From: an uncultured bacterium
Lineage (GTDB): Bacteria; Cyanobacteriota; Vampirovibrionia; Gastranaerophilales; Gastranaerophilaceae
Direction: 5' to 3'
Assembly (NCBI GenBank): GCA_900550295.1
Contig: URRM01000008.1
Location: 1-34,798, forward strand
DNA length: 34,798 bases
Below are positions 1 through 7,069 of this stretch, piece by piece; position 1 is the first letter of the stretch, and the number at the start of each line of letters is the position of its first letter. Made by a program: the position numbers and the translations under genes. The notes beneath the pieces were generated by a model. The model ran no database searches, was not told the DNA's origin, and saw only the letters and a program-made list of their open reading frames with translations.

Positions 1-333
1 CCACATATACAATCCTATTTTATATCTGTTTCAAAAAATATTTTTCAAAAGAAATTTTTTATTGATTTTATCAACTCTATAAAAAAACAAAAAAATAAAA
101 GAAAAATTATTTATAATTATGAGCAAGGACTATCTAGAATTATAACCTCTAAAGGGTTTGATATGTATTCATACTATCCAACACGTGATAATGATAATAA
201 ATATCCAGATCCATATTTTTATTACCTTGGTCAGAATAGTGACTTTGATGAAGAACATATTTTCTTTAAAAAATGTCTTGTAAATCATTGTTCCAAAAAT
301 AATACAAACAATTATACAAACATTAAAGGATAA
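1..333 (+). CDS. RgpF-like rhamnan synthesis / polysaccharide glycosyltransferase, C-terminal part (5' end outside window)
   Basis: The first frame is open from base 1 to a TAA at 331-333 and gives about 110 residues of a protein that begins to the left of the window. It starts with an HIQSYF motif, followed by an FIDF segment and then YEQGLS. This order resembles the C-terminal region of the rhamnan synthesis protein F family (PF05045), which acts in assembly of rhamnose-containing surface polysaccharides. The tail is rich in Asn, Lys and Tyr, in keeping with the AT-rich DNA. Its stop lies five bases before the start of a WecE-like aminotransferase fragment, so the two were probably one O-antigen or capsule operon. 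The family call rests on motif memory over a short stretch; another polysaccharide glycosyltransferase is possible. Confidence 0.5.
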   Translation, partial: PHIQSYFISVSKNIFQKKFFIDFINSIKKQKNKRKIIYNYEQGLSRIITSKGFDMYSYYPTRDNDNKYPDPYFYYLGQNSDFDEEHIFFKKCLVNHCSKNNTNNYTNIKG

Positions 334-338
334 ATTTT

Positions 339-494
339 ATGAAAAATGATATAATACCTTTTAATAAACCAACACTATTGGGAACCGAATTCTCTGCCGT
401 CAAAAAAGCAATAATAAATGGAAAAATTTCTGGCGATGGAGAGTATGGAACCATCAACAGAGTATTTTGCTTCAAGTTTAAATGCAGTTTTTAA
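339..494 (+). pseudogene. WecE/RffA-type sugar-nucleotide aminotransferase, 5' fragment broken by a DNA junction
   Basis: The ATG at 339 has a good ribosome site (AAGGA at 326-330, 8 bases away). The first residues, with IPFNKP, then GTE and GKISGDGEY, match the start of dTDP-4-amino-4,6-dideoxygalactose transaminases (WecE/RffA), PLP enzymes that make amino sugars for surface glycans. The expected continuation (a basic/Cys-containing helix, then the PLP-binding domain) is absent: after about base 450 the frame reads antisense through a methylase gene and stops at 494. The product would be only 51 residues against about 375 normally, with no PLP lysine. The gene is therefore truncated by insertion, deletion or inversion at about 445-454. 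The 3' part does not reappear in the window. A mis-join in an assembled genome would look the same. Confidence 0.65.
424..476. other. Recombination junction with short dyad; candidate hybrid att site
   Basis: Aminotransferase homology from the left and methylase homology from the right meet within about ten bases. The centre holds ATGG (445-448), AA (449-450) and CCAT (451-454), a small inverted repeat around a dinucleotide, the geometry expected at the crossover of a large serine recombinase. The outer arms match only weakly. Such a recombinase gene lies 1.4 kb to the right. The link between the two is inferred; no second site was identified. Confidence 0.35.
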
Positions 495-1223
495 AAAAGA
501 AATAAATTCGTCATGGGGCATTTCACCAGATGCTTGAGCAAATTCAGTATGTTGAGGTTGTTTTGTAATACCTGAAATCTTAACATTATATGGCGGATCA
601 GAGAAGATAACTTGTGCTTGTTCTTCACCCAACAAAGTTTTATAACTACTTTCTTCTAGTGAATTACCACAGTACAATTTATGTTTACCTAATTCCCATA
701 AATCACCTGTATTCACTCGTTTTGGAATATTTACAGCGGTATTAAAGAAATCTTCAACATCTTCTTTTTGGTCTTTCGCCTCTTGTATTGATTCAGGATT
801 AATAATCAAATCAATCTCAGGAAGTTCAAAACCTGTAATGGTTGCATCAAAATTTAGCTCTGGTTCAAGATTCATTAAGTAGTCTAGTTCTATTTTTAAG
901 ATATCTTTGTCCCAACCTGAATTTTCAGCCAGTTTATTATCTGCAATTACATAAGCACGAAGTTGGTCTTGAGTTAAATCCTTCAAACAAATAGTTGGTA
1001 CTAACTCTAGATTTAAATCCAGTGCTGCAAGAACTCTGCCGTGTCCTGCAATAATTGTATCAGCTTCATCTATTAAAACTGGATTATTAAATCCGAAAGC
1101 TTCAATACTTTTTGCAATCTGATGCAATTGTTTTTTACTGTGTGTTCTTGAATTTCTTGTATTCAATTTTAATTCGTTTGGATTTTTGTAGAGAATCGTT
1201 AACTCTTTTTGAGAAGTTTTCAT
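447..1223 (-). pseudogene. ParB-like nuclease domain fused to beta-class DNA methyltransferase, truncated after the DPPY motif
   Basis: The start at 1223 is preceded by AAGGAGA at 1231-1237, an ideal ribosome site. Residues ~12-110 form a ParB/sulfiredoxin-type domain (NTRNSRTHS near the start, then the GHGR box). Residues ~170 onward begin an adenine/cytosine-N methyltransferase with the target-recognition lead-in TGDLWELGKHKLYCG and catalytic motif SDPPYN. Such ParB-methylase fusions are typical of prophages, often next to terminase genes. In beta-class enzymes the SAM-binding FxGxG motif follows DPPY; here homology ends at about residue 259 (VDGS), so that motif is lost. The frame runs on to 375 only through antisense of the aminotransferase fragment. 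The protein should be inactive as a methylase unless recombination restores its 3' end. Confidence 0.7.
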
Positions 1224-1567
1224 TTTTATTTCTCCTTATTTTTTTACGGTATGCAAAATGCATCCGTATAAAAATTTGGAAAAAGTTTTCATGAATTGTT
1301 TAACTTTTTTGAAATCAATTTACAAGTAGGCTCAAACGCACTATCCACAAGAAAAAATTTTTCAAAAAATTCAGAAAACACAAAGTTAAGAAATATTAAG
1401 TGTAATAATATTCGCATTTTTTTGGAAAAATATTATGTAAAACTTGATACATAAAAATGCATATATTTTCATTTTTACATAATGCAGAAATAATACTGAC
1501 ACGTTTTGTATCAAAAGACTTGATATATCACCCTTATAGAGTGATTAATGTATTAAGAGGATACAAC
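1224..1567. other. Divergent spacer between methylase and DUF2924 genes
   Basis: This gene-free stretch separates two diverging mobile-element genes and must hold both promoters. Besides the 1246-1267 dyad it has a direct repeat CTTGATA at 1443-1449 and 1519-1525, an inverted copy TATCAA at 1509-1514, and a small hairpin ATCAC/GTGAT at 1527-1545 just before the DUF2924 ribosome site. These look like operator half-sites. I could not assign a convincing -10/-35 pair. Open frames across it (for example 1112-1294) have no ribosome site and are not believed. Confidence 0.35.
1246..1267. promoter_or_regulatory. Dyad upstream of the ParB-methylase gene
   Basis: ACGG-T-ATGCA (1246-1255) and TGCAT-CCGT (1259-1267) form an inverted repeat with one bulged base, placed 8 bases beyond the ribosome site of the leftward methylase gene. 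ATGCA recurs at 1457-1462 (as ATGCAT) and 1482-1486 in the same divergent spacer. It may be an operator or a leader hairpin. No regulator gene is visible, so the binding protein is unknown. Confidence 0.35.
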
Positions 1568-1885
1568 ATGAAAGAAAACATTTATCAAAAAAGAATACTA
1601 GAATGGACAAAAAAATATGGTGGCTTATCTAAAGATGTTCAACGTAAAATTGACAAACTTGTTTTGGAATATGACAAAAAGAAAAATATATTAAAAGACA
1701 ATAAAATTCTGAAAATAACAAAAGGAACAAAACTAGTTAGAGAATTTAATGGCAAACAATATTCCGTTATAGTTACAAATAGAGGCTATGAGTACAACAG
1801 CAAAATCTATAAAAGTTTATCTGCAATAGCAAATGAAATTACAAGTACACATTGGAATGGTAAGAAATTTTTTGGAGTTAATTAA
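1568..1885 (+). CDS. DUF2924 domain protein, partner of the downstream recombinase
   Basis: The ATG at 1568 is chosen because AAGAGG at 1555-1560 sits 7 bases upstream; the frame is open back to 1457 but that start has no ribosome site. The 105-residue product is basic. Its second half shows GTKLVREFNGKQYSV, then YEYNSKIYKSLSAIA and ITSTHWNGKKFFG, the pattern of DUF2924 (PF11149). Members are small proteins usually encoded directly before a phage-type large serine recombinase, as here (stop at 1885, recombinase start at 1887). The function is not established; a role as recombination accessory or DNA-binding factor is an inference from this fixed pairing. The family is best known to me from proteobacterial prophages, which suggests lateral transfer. 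Confidence 0.75.
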   Translation: MKENIYQKRILEWTKKYGGLSKDVQRKIDKLVLEYDKKKNILKDNKILKITKGTKLVREFNGKQYSVIVTNRGYEYNSKIYKSLSAIANEITSTHWNGKKFFGVN

Positions 1886-1886
1886 T

Positions 1887-3452
1887 ATGGTAAATAAAAA
1901 AATTAGATGTGCTATTTATACAAGAAAATCTTGTGAAGAAGGTTTAGAGCAAGATTTTAACTCGCTTGATGCTCAAAGGGAAGCTTGTGAATCATACATA
2001 AAATCACAGGTACATGAAGGTTGGAGTTTAATATCTACTCATTATGACGATGGAGGATTTTCAGGAGGAACAATGGAGCGTCCTGCTTTTAAACAACTTC
2101 TTGAAGACATAAAACAAGATAAAATAGATATAGTTGTTGTTTATAAAGTTGATAGGCTTACTCGTTCCATTATGGATTTTGCAAAAATTATTGATGTTTT
2201 TGATAGTCACAACGCCAGTTTTGTCTCCATTACTCAACATTTTAATACCACATCGTCTATGGGAAGATTAACGTTAAACATTTTACTCTCTTTTGCACAA
2301 TTTGAGCGAGAAGTAACAGGGGAAAGAATTAGAGATAAATTTGAAGCAACTAGAAAAAAGGGATTGTGGATATTTGGAAAACCGCCCTACGGTTACACAA
2401 AAGATGAACATAATGTACTAATACCAGAAGAACCTTATACCGAAAATGTAAGAAAAATCTTTAATTTATATCTTGAGTTTGGTTCAGTAGATAAATTATT
2501 TTGTAAATTAAAAGAACTAAACATCAAAAGTAGAAGTGGCAAAGAAATAGCAAGAGGATTATTATACAAAATGCTCTCAAATAAAGTCTATATAGGAAAA
2601 TTTAAGCATAAAGATAAAGAATATGATGGTCAACATAAACCTATAATTGATATTGAAACATTTAATACTGTTCAAAATTTATTATTAAAGAATGCAACTA
2701 ACAAAAAGCACGCATTATATTCTAAAGATGGGTCATTGTTGACAGGATTGTTATTTGATGATGTTGGAAATAAAATGAGCCCTAGTCATAGCAATAAAAA
2801 CGGCAAAAAGTATAGATACTATATGGTTTACAAGCACAAAGTCCAAAAAGTTGGAAATATAACAAAATTACCTGCTGGAGAAATTGAAACATTTGTGAAA
2901 GATTGTTTGCACGATTTGATACAAGATAAAAAAACATTACAAAAATACGTAGAAAATGAATCAATCTCTACACAAGATAAGATATTAAATTTGTTCAATA
3001 CTTTCGAATGTGACAAACTTTTTATTAGGAATTCTATTAATCGAATTGACATTCAATTAAATGAAATAAAAATAACTTATAATTTCGCCTACATAATTTC
3101 ATACTTAAAAGCAATAATAAATAATACACAGGTTCCACTAATTTCCGATATAAAACAACTTGAGACTCTAAAATATAGTGTAAACATAGCTTTAACTCCT
3201 CAAAAACAAAATAAAATTATTATACAAGGAAAAACAAACTATGACTTAAAACTAATAAATGCAATTGTACAAAGTTTTTGGTTTAATGAAAAATGTGCAA
3301 ATGGTGAACTTTCAAGAGAAGAAAAAATCAGTGGAAATAATAAAAGATTCAAAAACTTAAGATTTTTACCACCTAACATTATTGAAGATATTATTAATGG
3401 TAAAAATGATGAAAATTTAACTGTGAAAGATTTGTTAAAACTTGTAGCATAA
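1887..3452 (+). CDS. Large serine site-specific recombinase (phage/island integrase)
   Basis: ATG 1887 has GGAG at 1874-1877 and follows the DUF2924 stop by one base, so the two are coupled; the upstream in-frame start at 1833 lies inside DUF2924 and is rejected. The product is 521 residues. The N-terminal resolvase domain (about 5-155) has the nucleophile in YTRKS (Ser15), YDDGGFSG, and the arginine box KVDRLTRS. A recombinase domain follows from about 170 (GKPPYGY onward). The zinc-ribbon region is present as a shape (LLTGLLFDDVGNKMSPSH) but lacks the usual cysteines. The C-terminus ends with RFLPPNIIEDIINGK, as in DUF2924-associated recombinases. Such enzymes join attP and attB with a two-base crossover in either integration or, with a partner, excision. 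All catalytic residues I can check are intact. Confidence 0.88.
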   Translation: MVNKKIRCAIYTRKSCEEGLEQDFNSLDAQREACESYIKSQVHEGWSLISTHYDDGGFSGGTMERPAFKQLLEDIKQDKIDIVVVYKVDRLTRSIMDFAKIIDVFDSHNASFVSITQHFNTTSSMGRLTLNILLSFAQFEREVTGERIRDKFEATRKKGLWIFGKPPYGYTKDEHNVLIPEEPYTENVRKIFNLYLEFGSVDKLFCKLKELNIKSRSGKEIARGLLYKMLSNKVYIGKFKHKDKEYDGQHKPIIDIETFNTVQNLLLKNATNKKHALYSKDGSLLTGLLFDDVGNKMSPSHSNKNGKKYRYYMVYKHKVQKVGNITKLPAGEIETFVKDCLHDLIQDKKTLQKYVENESISTQDKILNLFNTFECDKLFIRNSINRIDIQLNEIKITYNFAYIISYLKAIINNTQVPLISDIKQLETLKYSVNIALTPQKQNKIIIQGKTNYDLKLINAIVQSFWFNEKCANGELSREEKISGNNKRFKNLRFLPPNIIEDIINGKNDENLTVKDLLKLVA

Positions 3453-3472
3453 AAAAAAGTCAAAACATATAG

Positions 3473-3503
3473 TGCAGAAAACATTTTGTTTCTGCAATTT
3501 TAT
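3473..3503 (+). terminator. Probable terminator of the recombinase gene
   Basis: TGCAGAAA (3473-3480) pairs perfectly with TTTCTGCA (3489-3496) around an 8-base loop and is followed by ATTTTATT. It starts 21 bases after the recombinase stop. The T-tract is imperfect and the stem is AT-rich, so termination may be leaky. Confidence 0.5.
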
Positions 3504-3532
3504 TATACTTTGAAGTCAAAAAAATCTTAAAA

Positions 3533-3590
3533 AGAGAATTGTAATCATTTTTAATTAGATTTTCACAAATTTATAAATTTTCAATTCTCT
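3533..3590. repeat. Inverted repeat at the right edge of the mobile segment
   Basis: AGAGAATTG (3533-3541) and CAATTCTCT (3582-3590) are perfect 9-base inverted copies, 40 bases apart, between the recombinase gene and the tRNA-Ile gene. The loop is almost pure A/T. A second dyad, CCAAA/TTTGG, follows at 3609-3627. Either could belong to the right-hand attachment site, but nothing shows this directly. Confidence 0.4.
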
Positions 3591-3630
3591 GAGTTTAGCC
3601 AAGATGCACCAAATGTCCTCTTTTTGGCAC

Positions 3631-3661
3631 AAAAAAAGAAGTCATTTAAGACTTCTTTTTT
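3631..3661 (-). terminator. Terminator of tRNA-Ile (works on both strands)
   Basis: AGAAGTC (3637-3643) pairs with GACTTCT (3650-3656), extended by A-tract against T-tract on both sides of a 6-base loop. It lies 4 bases past the 3' end of the leftward tRNA. Its symmetry would also stop rightward transcription from the recombinase side. Confidence 0.75.
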
Positions 3662-3664
3662 AAA

Positions 3665-3741
<77 letters not shown>

Positions 3742-3760
3742 GCATTCACTGCGTAACTAG

Positions 3761-3789
3761 AATTTACCATGAAATAAATTTAAAATCAA
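3761..3789 (-). promoter_or_regulatory. Promoter of tRNA-Ile
   Basis: On the minus strand TTGATT (3789-3784) is separated by 17 bases from TAAATT (3766-3761), which is preceded by TG and one base, an extended -10. Transcription would start about 12 bases before the mature tRNA end. Confidence 0.55.
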
Positions 3790-3854
3790 GTCTTTTTTTT
3801 TAATTAATCTGCGTTTTACATTTTACACGTTTTCTCCACTTTAAAACTCCTACG

Positions 3855-3863
3855 TGATATAAT
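3855..3863 (+). promoter_or_regulatory. Extended -10 promoter of hydF
   Basis: TG-A-TATAAT sits at 3855-3863 with no clear -35. The start point would be near 3870, right at the ribosome site AGGAGA (3870-3875), so the leader is very short. Confidence 0.6.
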
Positions 3864-3880
3864 TATTTTAGGAGAATTCT

Positions 3881-5044
3881 ATGAAAGCATTAAAATCATT
3901 ACGTCTACACATCGGACTCTTCGGCAGAACTAATGTCGGAAAATCTTCGTTTTTAAATAAAATTACTAATCAAGCAATATCTATTGTTTCCGACACAGCA
4001 GGAACAACAACTGATGTCGTTGAAAAATCAATGGAACTTTTACCGATAGGACCTGTTACATTCCTTGATACTGCCGGACTTGATGATACGTCACAACTTG
4101 GTGCATTACGTATTGAAAAAACACAAAAAATCCTTAATCGATGCGATATTGCGGTTCTTATAACAGACAAAAATGAGCTTACTTCTATTGAAAACAACAT
4201 TATTGAAAAATTTAAAAATTTAAACATTCCTTATTTAATCATTATCAACAAGCAAGACAACAATCCGGATATAAAGTCTGATTTTATGGTAACCTCAACA
4301 GTTACAGATAACAAAATTGTCGAAAAATTCAAAGCGGAATTAATAAAAATTTTACCTGAGGATTTTATTAATTCACCGAAAATTGTCGGCGACCTTGTAG
4401 ATACAAAATCTACCGTAATCCTTGTAATACCAATAGATAAAGAGGCTCCAAAAGGAAGAATTATTTTACCGCAAGTTCAAGCATTGCGTGATTTATTAGA
4501 TTCAAATTGTATTTCTATCGTTGTAAAAGAATCCGAATTACAAAACGCATTGGACAGTTTAAAAAATCCGCCATCTCTTGTTGTAACTGATTCACAAGCA
4601 TTCAAAACCGTTTCTGAAATTGTACCTGAATCAATTCCGTTAACCTCATTCTCTATACTTTTTGCAAGATTAAAGGGAAATTTGAACGAATTTATTAAAG
4701 GCGCTAATGCAATAGAAAGTTTAAAAGACGGCTCAAAAATTCTATTTTTGGAAAGTTGCACTCACCACGCTATTGACGATGATATAGCAAGAGTAAAAAT
4801 TCCACGATTATTAAAACAAAAAACGGGCAAAGAATTAACTTGTGAATATTATACAGGTCATGACTTTCCTGATATCACAGGTTATGATTTAATAATCCAC
4901 TGTGGGGCATGTATGACTAACCGCAAAGAAGTTTTATCAAGAATTCTTATTGCTACAGAAAAGCACGTACCTATTACAAACTACGGGATTGTTATCTCTT
5001 ATTGTTTGGGAATTTTACCACGTGCCACAAAAATATTTTCATGA
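3881..5044 (+). CDS. hydF: [FeFe]-hydrogenase maturation GTPase HydF
   Basis: HydF is the scaffold on which HydE and HydG build the 2Fe subcluster before its transfer to [FeFe]-hydrogenase. The 387-residue protein has the GTPase P-loop GRTNVGKS (15-22), DTAG (63-66) and NKQD (~125). After the dimerisation region, the [4Fe-4S] ligands appear as CTH (Cys293, His295) and HCGAC (Cys341, Cys344), the HydF-specific pattern that separates it from the related MnmE/Era GTPases. Start 3881 has AGGAGA 5 bases upstream. hydE, hydG and the hydrogenase itself are not in the window, so the maturation genes are scattered. Its presence implies hydrogen-evolving or hydrogen-using anaerobic metabolism. The gatC promoter overlaps its stop codon. 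Confidence 0.93.
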   Translation: MKALKSLRLHIGLFGRTNVGKSSFLNKITNQAISIVSDTAGTTTDVVEKSMELLPIGPVTFLDTAGLDDTSQLGALRIEKTQKILNRCDIAVLITDKNELTSIENNIIEKFKNLNIPYLIIINKQDNNPDIKSDFMVTSTVTDNKIVEKFKAELIKILPEDFINSPKIVGDLVDTKSTVILVIPIDKEAPKGRIILPQVQALRDLLDSNCISIVVKESELQNALDSLKNPPSLVVTDSQAFKTVSEIVPESIPLTSFSILFARLKGNLNEFIKGANAIESLKDGSKILFLESCTHHAIDDDIARVKIPRLLKQKTGKELTCEYYTGHDFPDITGYDLIIHCGACMTNRKEVLSRILIATEKHVPITNYGIVISYCLGILPRATKIFS

Positions 5045-5050
5045 TATAAT
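5042..5050 (+). promoter_or_regulatory. Extended -10 promoter of gatC, overlapping the hydF stop
   Basis: TG-A-TATAAT at 5042-5050 begins inside the TGA stop of hydF (5042-5044). There is no good -35. A start near 5057 leaves a ~20-base leader before gatC. Confidence 0.55.
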
Positions 5051-5076
5051 TTTTTCAAACGAACGGAGAAAAAGAA

Positions 5077-5361
5077 ATGGCAATTACAGTTAAAGATGTA
5101 GAACACGTAGCAAAACTTGCACGTTTAGAACTTACAGAAGAAGAAAAAGAAAAATTCACTCGTCAATTAGGCGATGTTTTAAAATATGTTGATCAAATGA
5201 ACGAAGTTGACACAGCAAACGTTGAACCGTTATCTCATCCGATTGATTTTGTAAATGTTATGAGAGATGACGTTGTTCACTATGAACAAACAAAAGAACA
5301 ACTTATGGCAAATGCTCCGGATGAAGAAAATGGTTTCTTCAAAGTTCCAAAAATCAACTAA
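5077..5361 (+). CDS. gatC: Aspartyl/glutamyl-tRNA amidotransferase subunit C
   Basis: GatC is the small structural subunit of GatCAB, which converts Glu-tRNA(Gln) or Asp-tRNA(Asn) to the amidated forms in bacteria lacking GlnRS or AsnRS. The 94-residue protein has the family layout: a leading helix VKDVEHVAKLARLELTEEE, a helix ending in LKYVDQMNEVDT, then VEPLSHP and MRDDVV. The length is typical. CGGAG (5064-5068) precedes ATG 5077. gatA and gatB are not adjacent; two tandem hairpins follow the stop, so gatC is probably transcribed alone. Confidence 0.93.
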   Translation: MAITVKDVEHVAKLARLELTEEEKEKFTRQLGDVLKYVDQMNEVDTANVEPLSHPIDFVNVMRDDVVHYEQTKEQLMANAPDEENGFFKVPKIN

Positions 5362-5373
5362 ACAACATTTATA

Positions 5374-5406
5374 AAGTGGGATAGCAAAATATCCCACTTA
5401 TTTTTA
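5374..5406 (+). terminator. Intrinsic terminator after gatC
   Basis: AAGTGGGATA (5374-5383) pairs with TATCCCACTT (5390-5399), a perfect 10-bp stem with a 6-base loop, followed by ATTTTTA. Confidence 0.85.
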
Positions 5407-5407
5407 T

Positions 5408-5430
5408 AACTGCAATTCGGCAGTTTTTTA
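5408..5430 (+). terminator. Second hairpin terminator before pyrG
   Basis: AACTGC (5408-5413) pairs with GCAGTT (5420-5425) around a 6-base loop and runs into TTTTTT. It directly follows the first terminator and ends 30 bases before the pyrG start. It is either a back-up terminator or part of pyrG control. Confidence 0.65.
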
Positions 5431-5450
5431 TTTAAAACTATCATCAAATC

Positions 5451-5459
5451 AGGGGGAAT
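5451..5459 (+). promoter_or_regulatory. Unusually close ribosome site of pyrG
   Basis: AGGGGG at 5451-5456 lies only three bases from ATG 5460. The start is fixed by protein homology (MGTKYIFITGG), so the spacing is truly short. A possible -10 TATCAT at 5439-5444 would place the transcript start at this G-run. Confidence 0.4.
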
Positions 5460-7067
5460 ATGGGTACAAAATATATTTTTATCACAGGTGGCGTAGTGAG
5501 TTCACTTGGCAAGGGCATCATTGGTGCATCTTTGGGTAGATTACTTAGAGCCAGAGGATTTTCTGTTGCTATTCAGAAGTTTGATCCGTACATAAACGTC
5601 GATCCCGGAACTATGAGTCCTTTCCAACACGGCGAGGTTTTTGTAACCAACGATGGTGCTGAAACTGATTTGGATTTAGGTCATTATGAAAGATTTATTG
5701 ATGCCGACTTTGCACAAATTAACAATGTCACATCAGGAAGCATTTATCAAACAGTAATTAACAAAGAACGTAAAGGCGAATATCTTGGCGCAACAGTTCA
5801 AGTTGTACCTCATATTACAAACGAGATTAAGTCTAGAATTTATAAGGCTACTGAACAATTTAAACCTGATTTTATGATTATTGAAATCGGCGGAACTATC
5901 GGTGACATTGAAAGTTTGCCATTCATTGAAGCTATTAGACAATTTAAAACAGAAATTGGTATCGGTAACGCAATTTCAGTACATTGTACATTATTGCCAT
6001 ATTTGCCAACATCAGGAGAATTAAAAACAAAACCATCACAACACAGTGTAAATGTTTTAAGAAGTTATGGTATTCAACCTGAAATATTGGTTTGCAGAAC
6101 TTCTTACCCATTACCTGAAGATGAAAAAGAAAAATTAGCTTTATTCTGCTCTGTTCAAAAAGATGCCGTAATTGAATGTCGAGATATGAAAAGTATTTAC
6201 GAAGTTCCGTTAGCACTCGAAGATCAAAATATGGCGGCAGTTGTTTTGAACCTGCTTCAAACTTGCTACAAGAGAGCTGATTTAAAATCTTGGGAAAAAC
6301 TTGTTGAAAGAATTAAAAATCCAAAACGCACAGTAGAAGTAGCAATTGCAGGAAAATATACAAAATTATCTGATGCTTATATTTCAGTAGTGGAAGCATT
6401 AAAACATGCCGGCTATGCAAACGAAGCAAAAATCAATATTCACTGGATAAACTCAGAAGAGTGCGTAGATTACGAAAAATGCAAAGAATTAATGAGCGGA
6501 ATTCAAGCCGTTGTAGTTCCTGGAGGCTTTGGCGTAAGAGGTATTGAAGGCAAATTAAATGTTATCAGATACGCAAGAGAAAATAATGTTCCGTTCTTAG
6601 GTTTATGCTTGGGTATGCAATGCGCAGTAATTGAATATGCAAGACACGTATTAGGTATCGAAGATGCAAATTCAAGAGAATTTTCAGAAGAATGTGAAAA
6701 ACCTGTCATTGACTTAATGTTAGATCAAAAAGACGTTACTGCTTATGGCGGAACAATGCGTCTAGGTCAATACGAATGTCACTTAAGAAAAAATTCGGTT
6801 GCAAGAAAAGCTTATGGAACAGACATAATTTTTGAACGTCACAGACACAGATACGAAGTTAACAACGCATACATTGAAGATTTGGAAAAAGCAGGACTTG
6901 TGTTCTCAGGTAAATCTCCAAACGGGAAATTAATGGAAATGGTTGAATTGCCGAACCTTGATTGGTTTGTCGCATCGCAATTCCACCCTGAATTCAAATC
7001 ACGCCCTGAAAGACCTCATCCTTTATTCAAAGGTCTAATCGATGCAGCAGTGAAAAAGAGTAAATAA
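5460..7067 (+). CDS. pyrG: CTP synthase
   Basis: CTP synthase makes CTP from UTP, ATP and glutamine. The 535-residue protein has both domains. The amidoligase domain begins with the P-loop region GGVVSSLGKG and contains FDPYINVDPGTMSPFQHGEV. The glutaminase domain (about 290-535) has the oxyanion PGGFGVRG, nucleophile Cys383 in GLCLGMQ, and the His509/Glu511 pair in FHPEF. The length is normal and no key residue is missing. The start is set by homology; its ribosome site is unusually close. Two terminators separate it from gatC. A PPC-domain gene begins two bases after its stop, suggesting co-transcription. Confidence 0.97.
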   Translation: MGTKYIFITGGVVSSLGKGIIGASLGRLLRARGFSVAIQKFDPYINVDPGTMSPFQHGEVFVTNDGAETDLDLGHYERFIDADFAQINNVTSGSIYQTVINKERKGEYLGATVQVVPHITNEIKSRIYKATEQFKPDFMIIEIGGTIGDIESLPFIEAIRQFKTEIGIGNAISVHCTLLPYLPTSGELKTKPSQHSVNVLRSYGIQPEILVCRTSYPLPEDEKEKLALFCSVQKDAVIECRDMKSIYEVPLALEDQNMAAVVLNLLQTCYKRADLKSWEKLVERIKNPKRTVEVAIAGKYTKLSDAYISVVEALKHAGYANEAKINIHWINSEECVDYEKCKELMSGIQAVVVPGGFGVRGIEGKLNVIRYARENNVPFLGLCLGMQCAVIEYARHVLGIEDANSREFSEECEKPVIDLMLDQKDVTAYGGTMRLGQYECHLRKNSVARKAYGTDIIFERHRHRYEVNNAYIEDLEKAGLVFSGKSPNGKLMEMVELPNLDWFVASQFHPEFKSRPERPHPLFKGLIDAAVKKSK

Positions 7068-7069
7068 CT

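Noticed and set aside
375..446. C-terminal 23 residues of the methylase frame
   Set aside because: They are antisense of the aminotransferase fragment beyond the junction, not methylase sequence.
1457..1567. N-terminal extension of the DUF2924 frame
   Set aside because: It is not similar to the family, has no ribosome site, and spans the dyad-rich promoter region.
1833..1886. N-terminal extension of the recombinase
   Set aside because: It lies inside DUF2924 in another frame; the 1887 start has a ribosome site and fits the family N-terminus.
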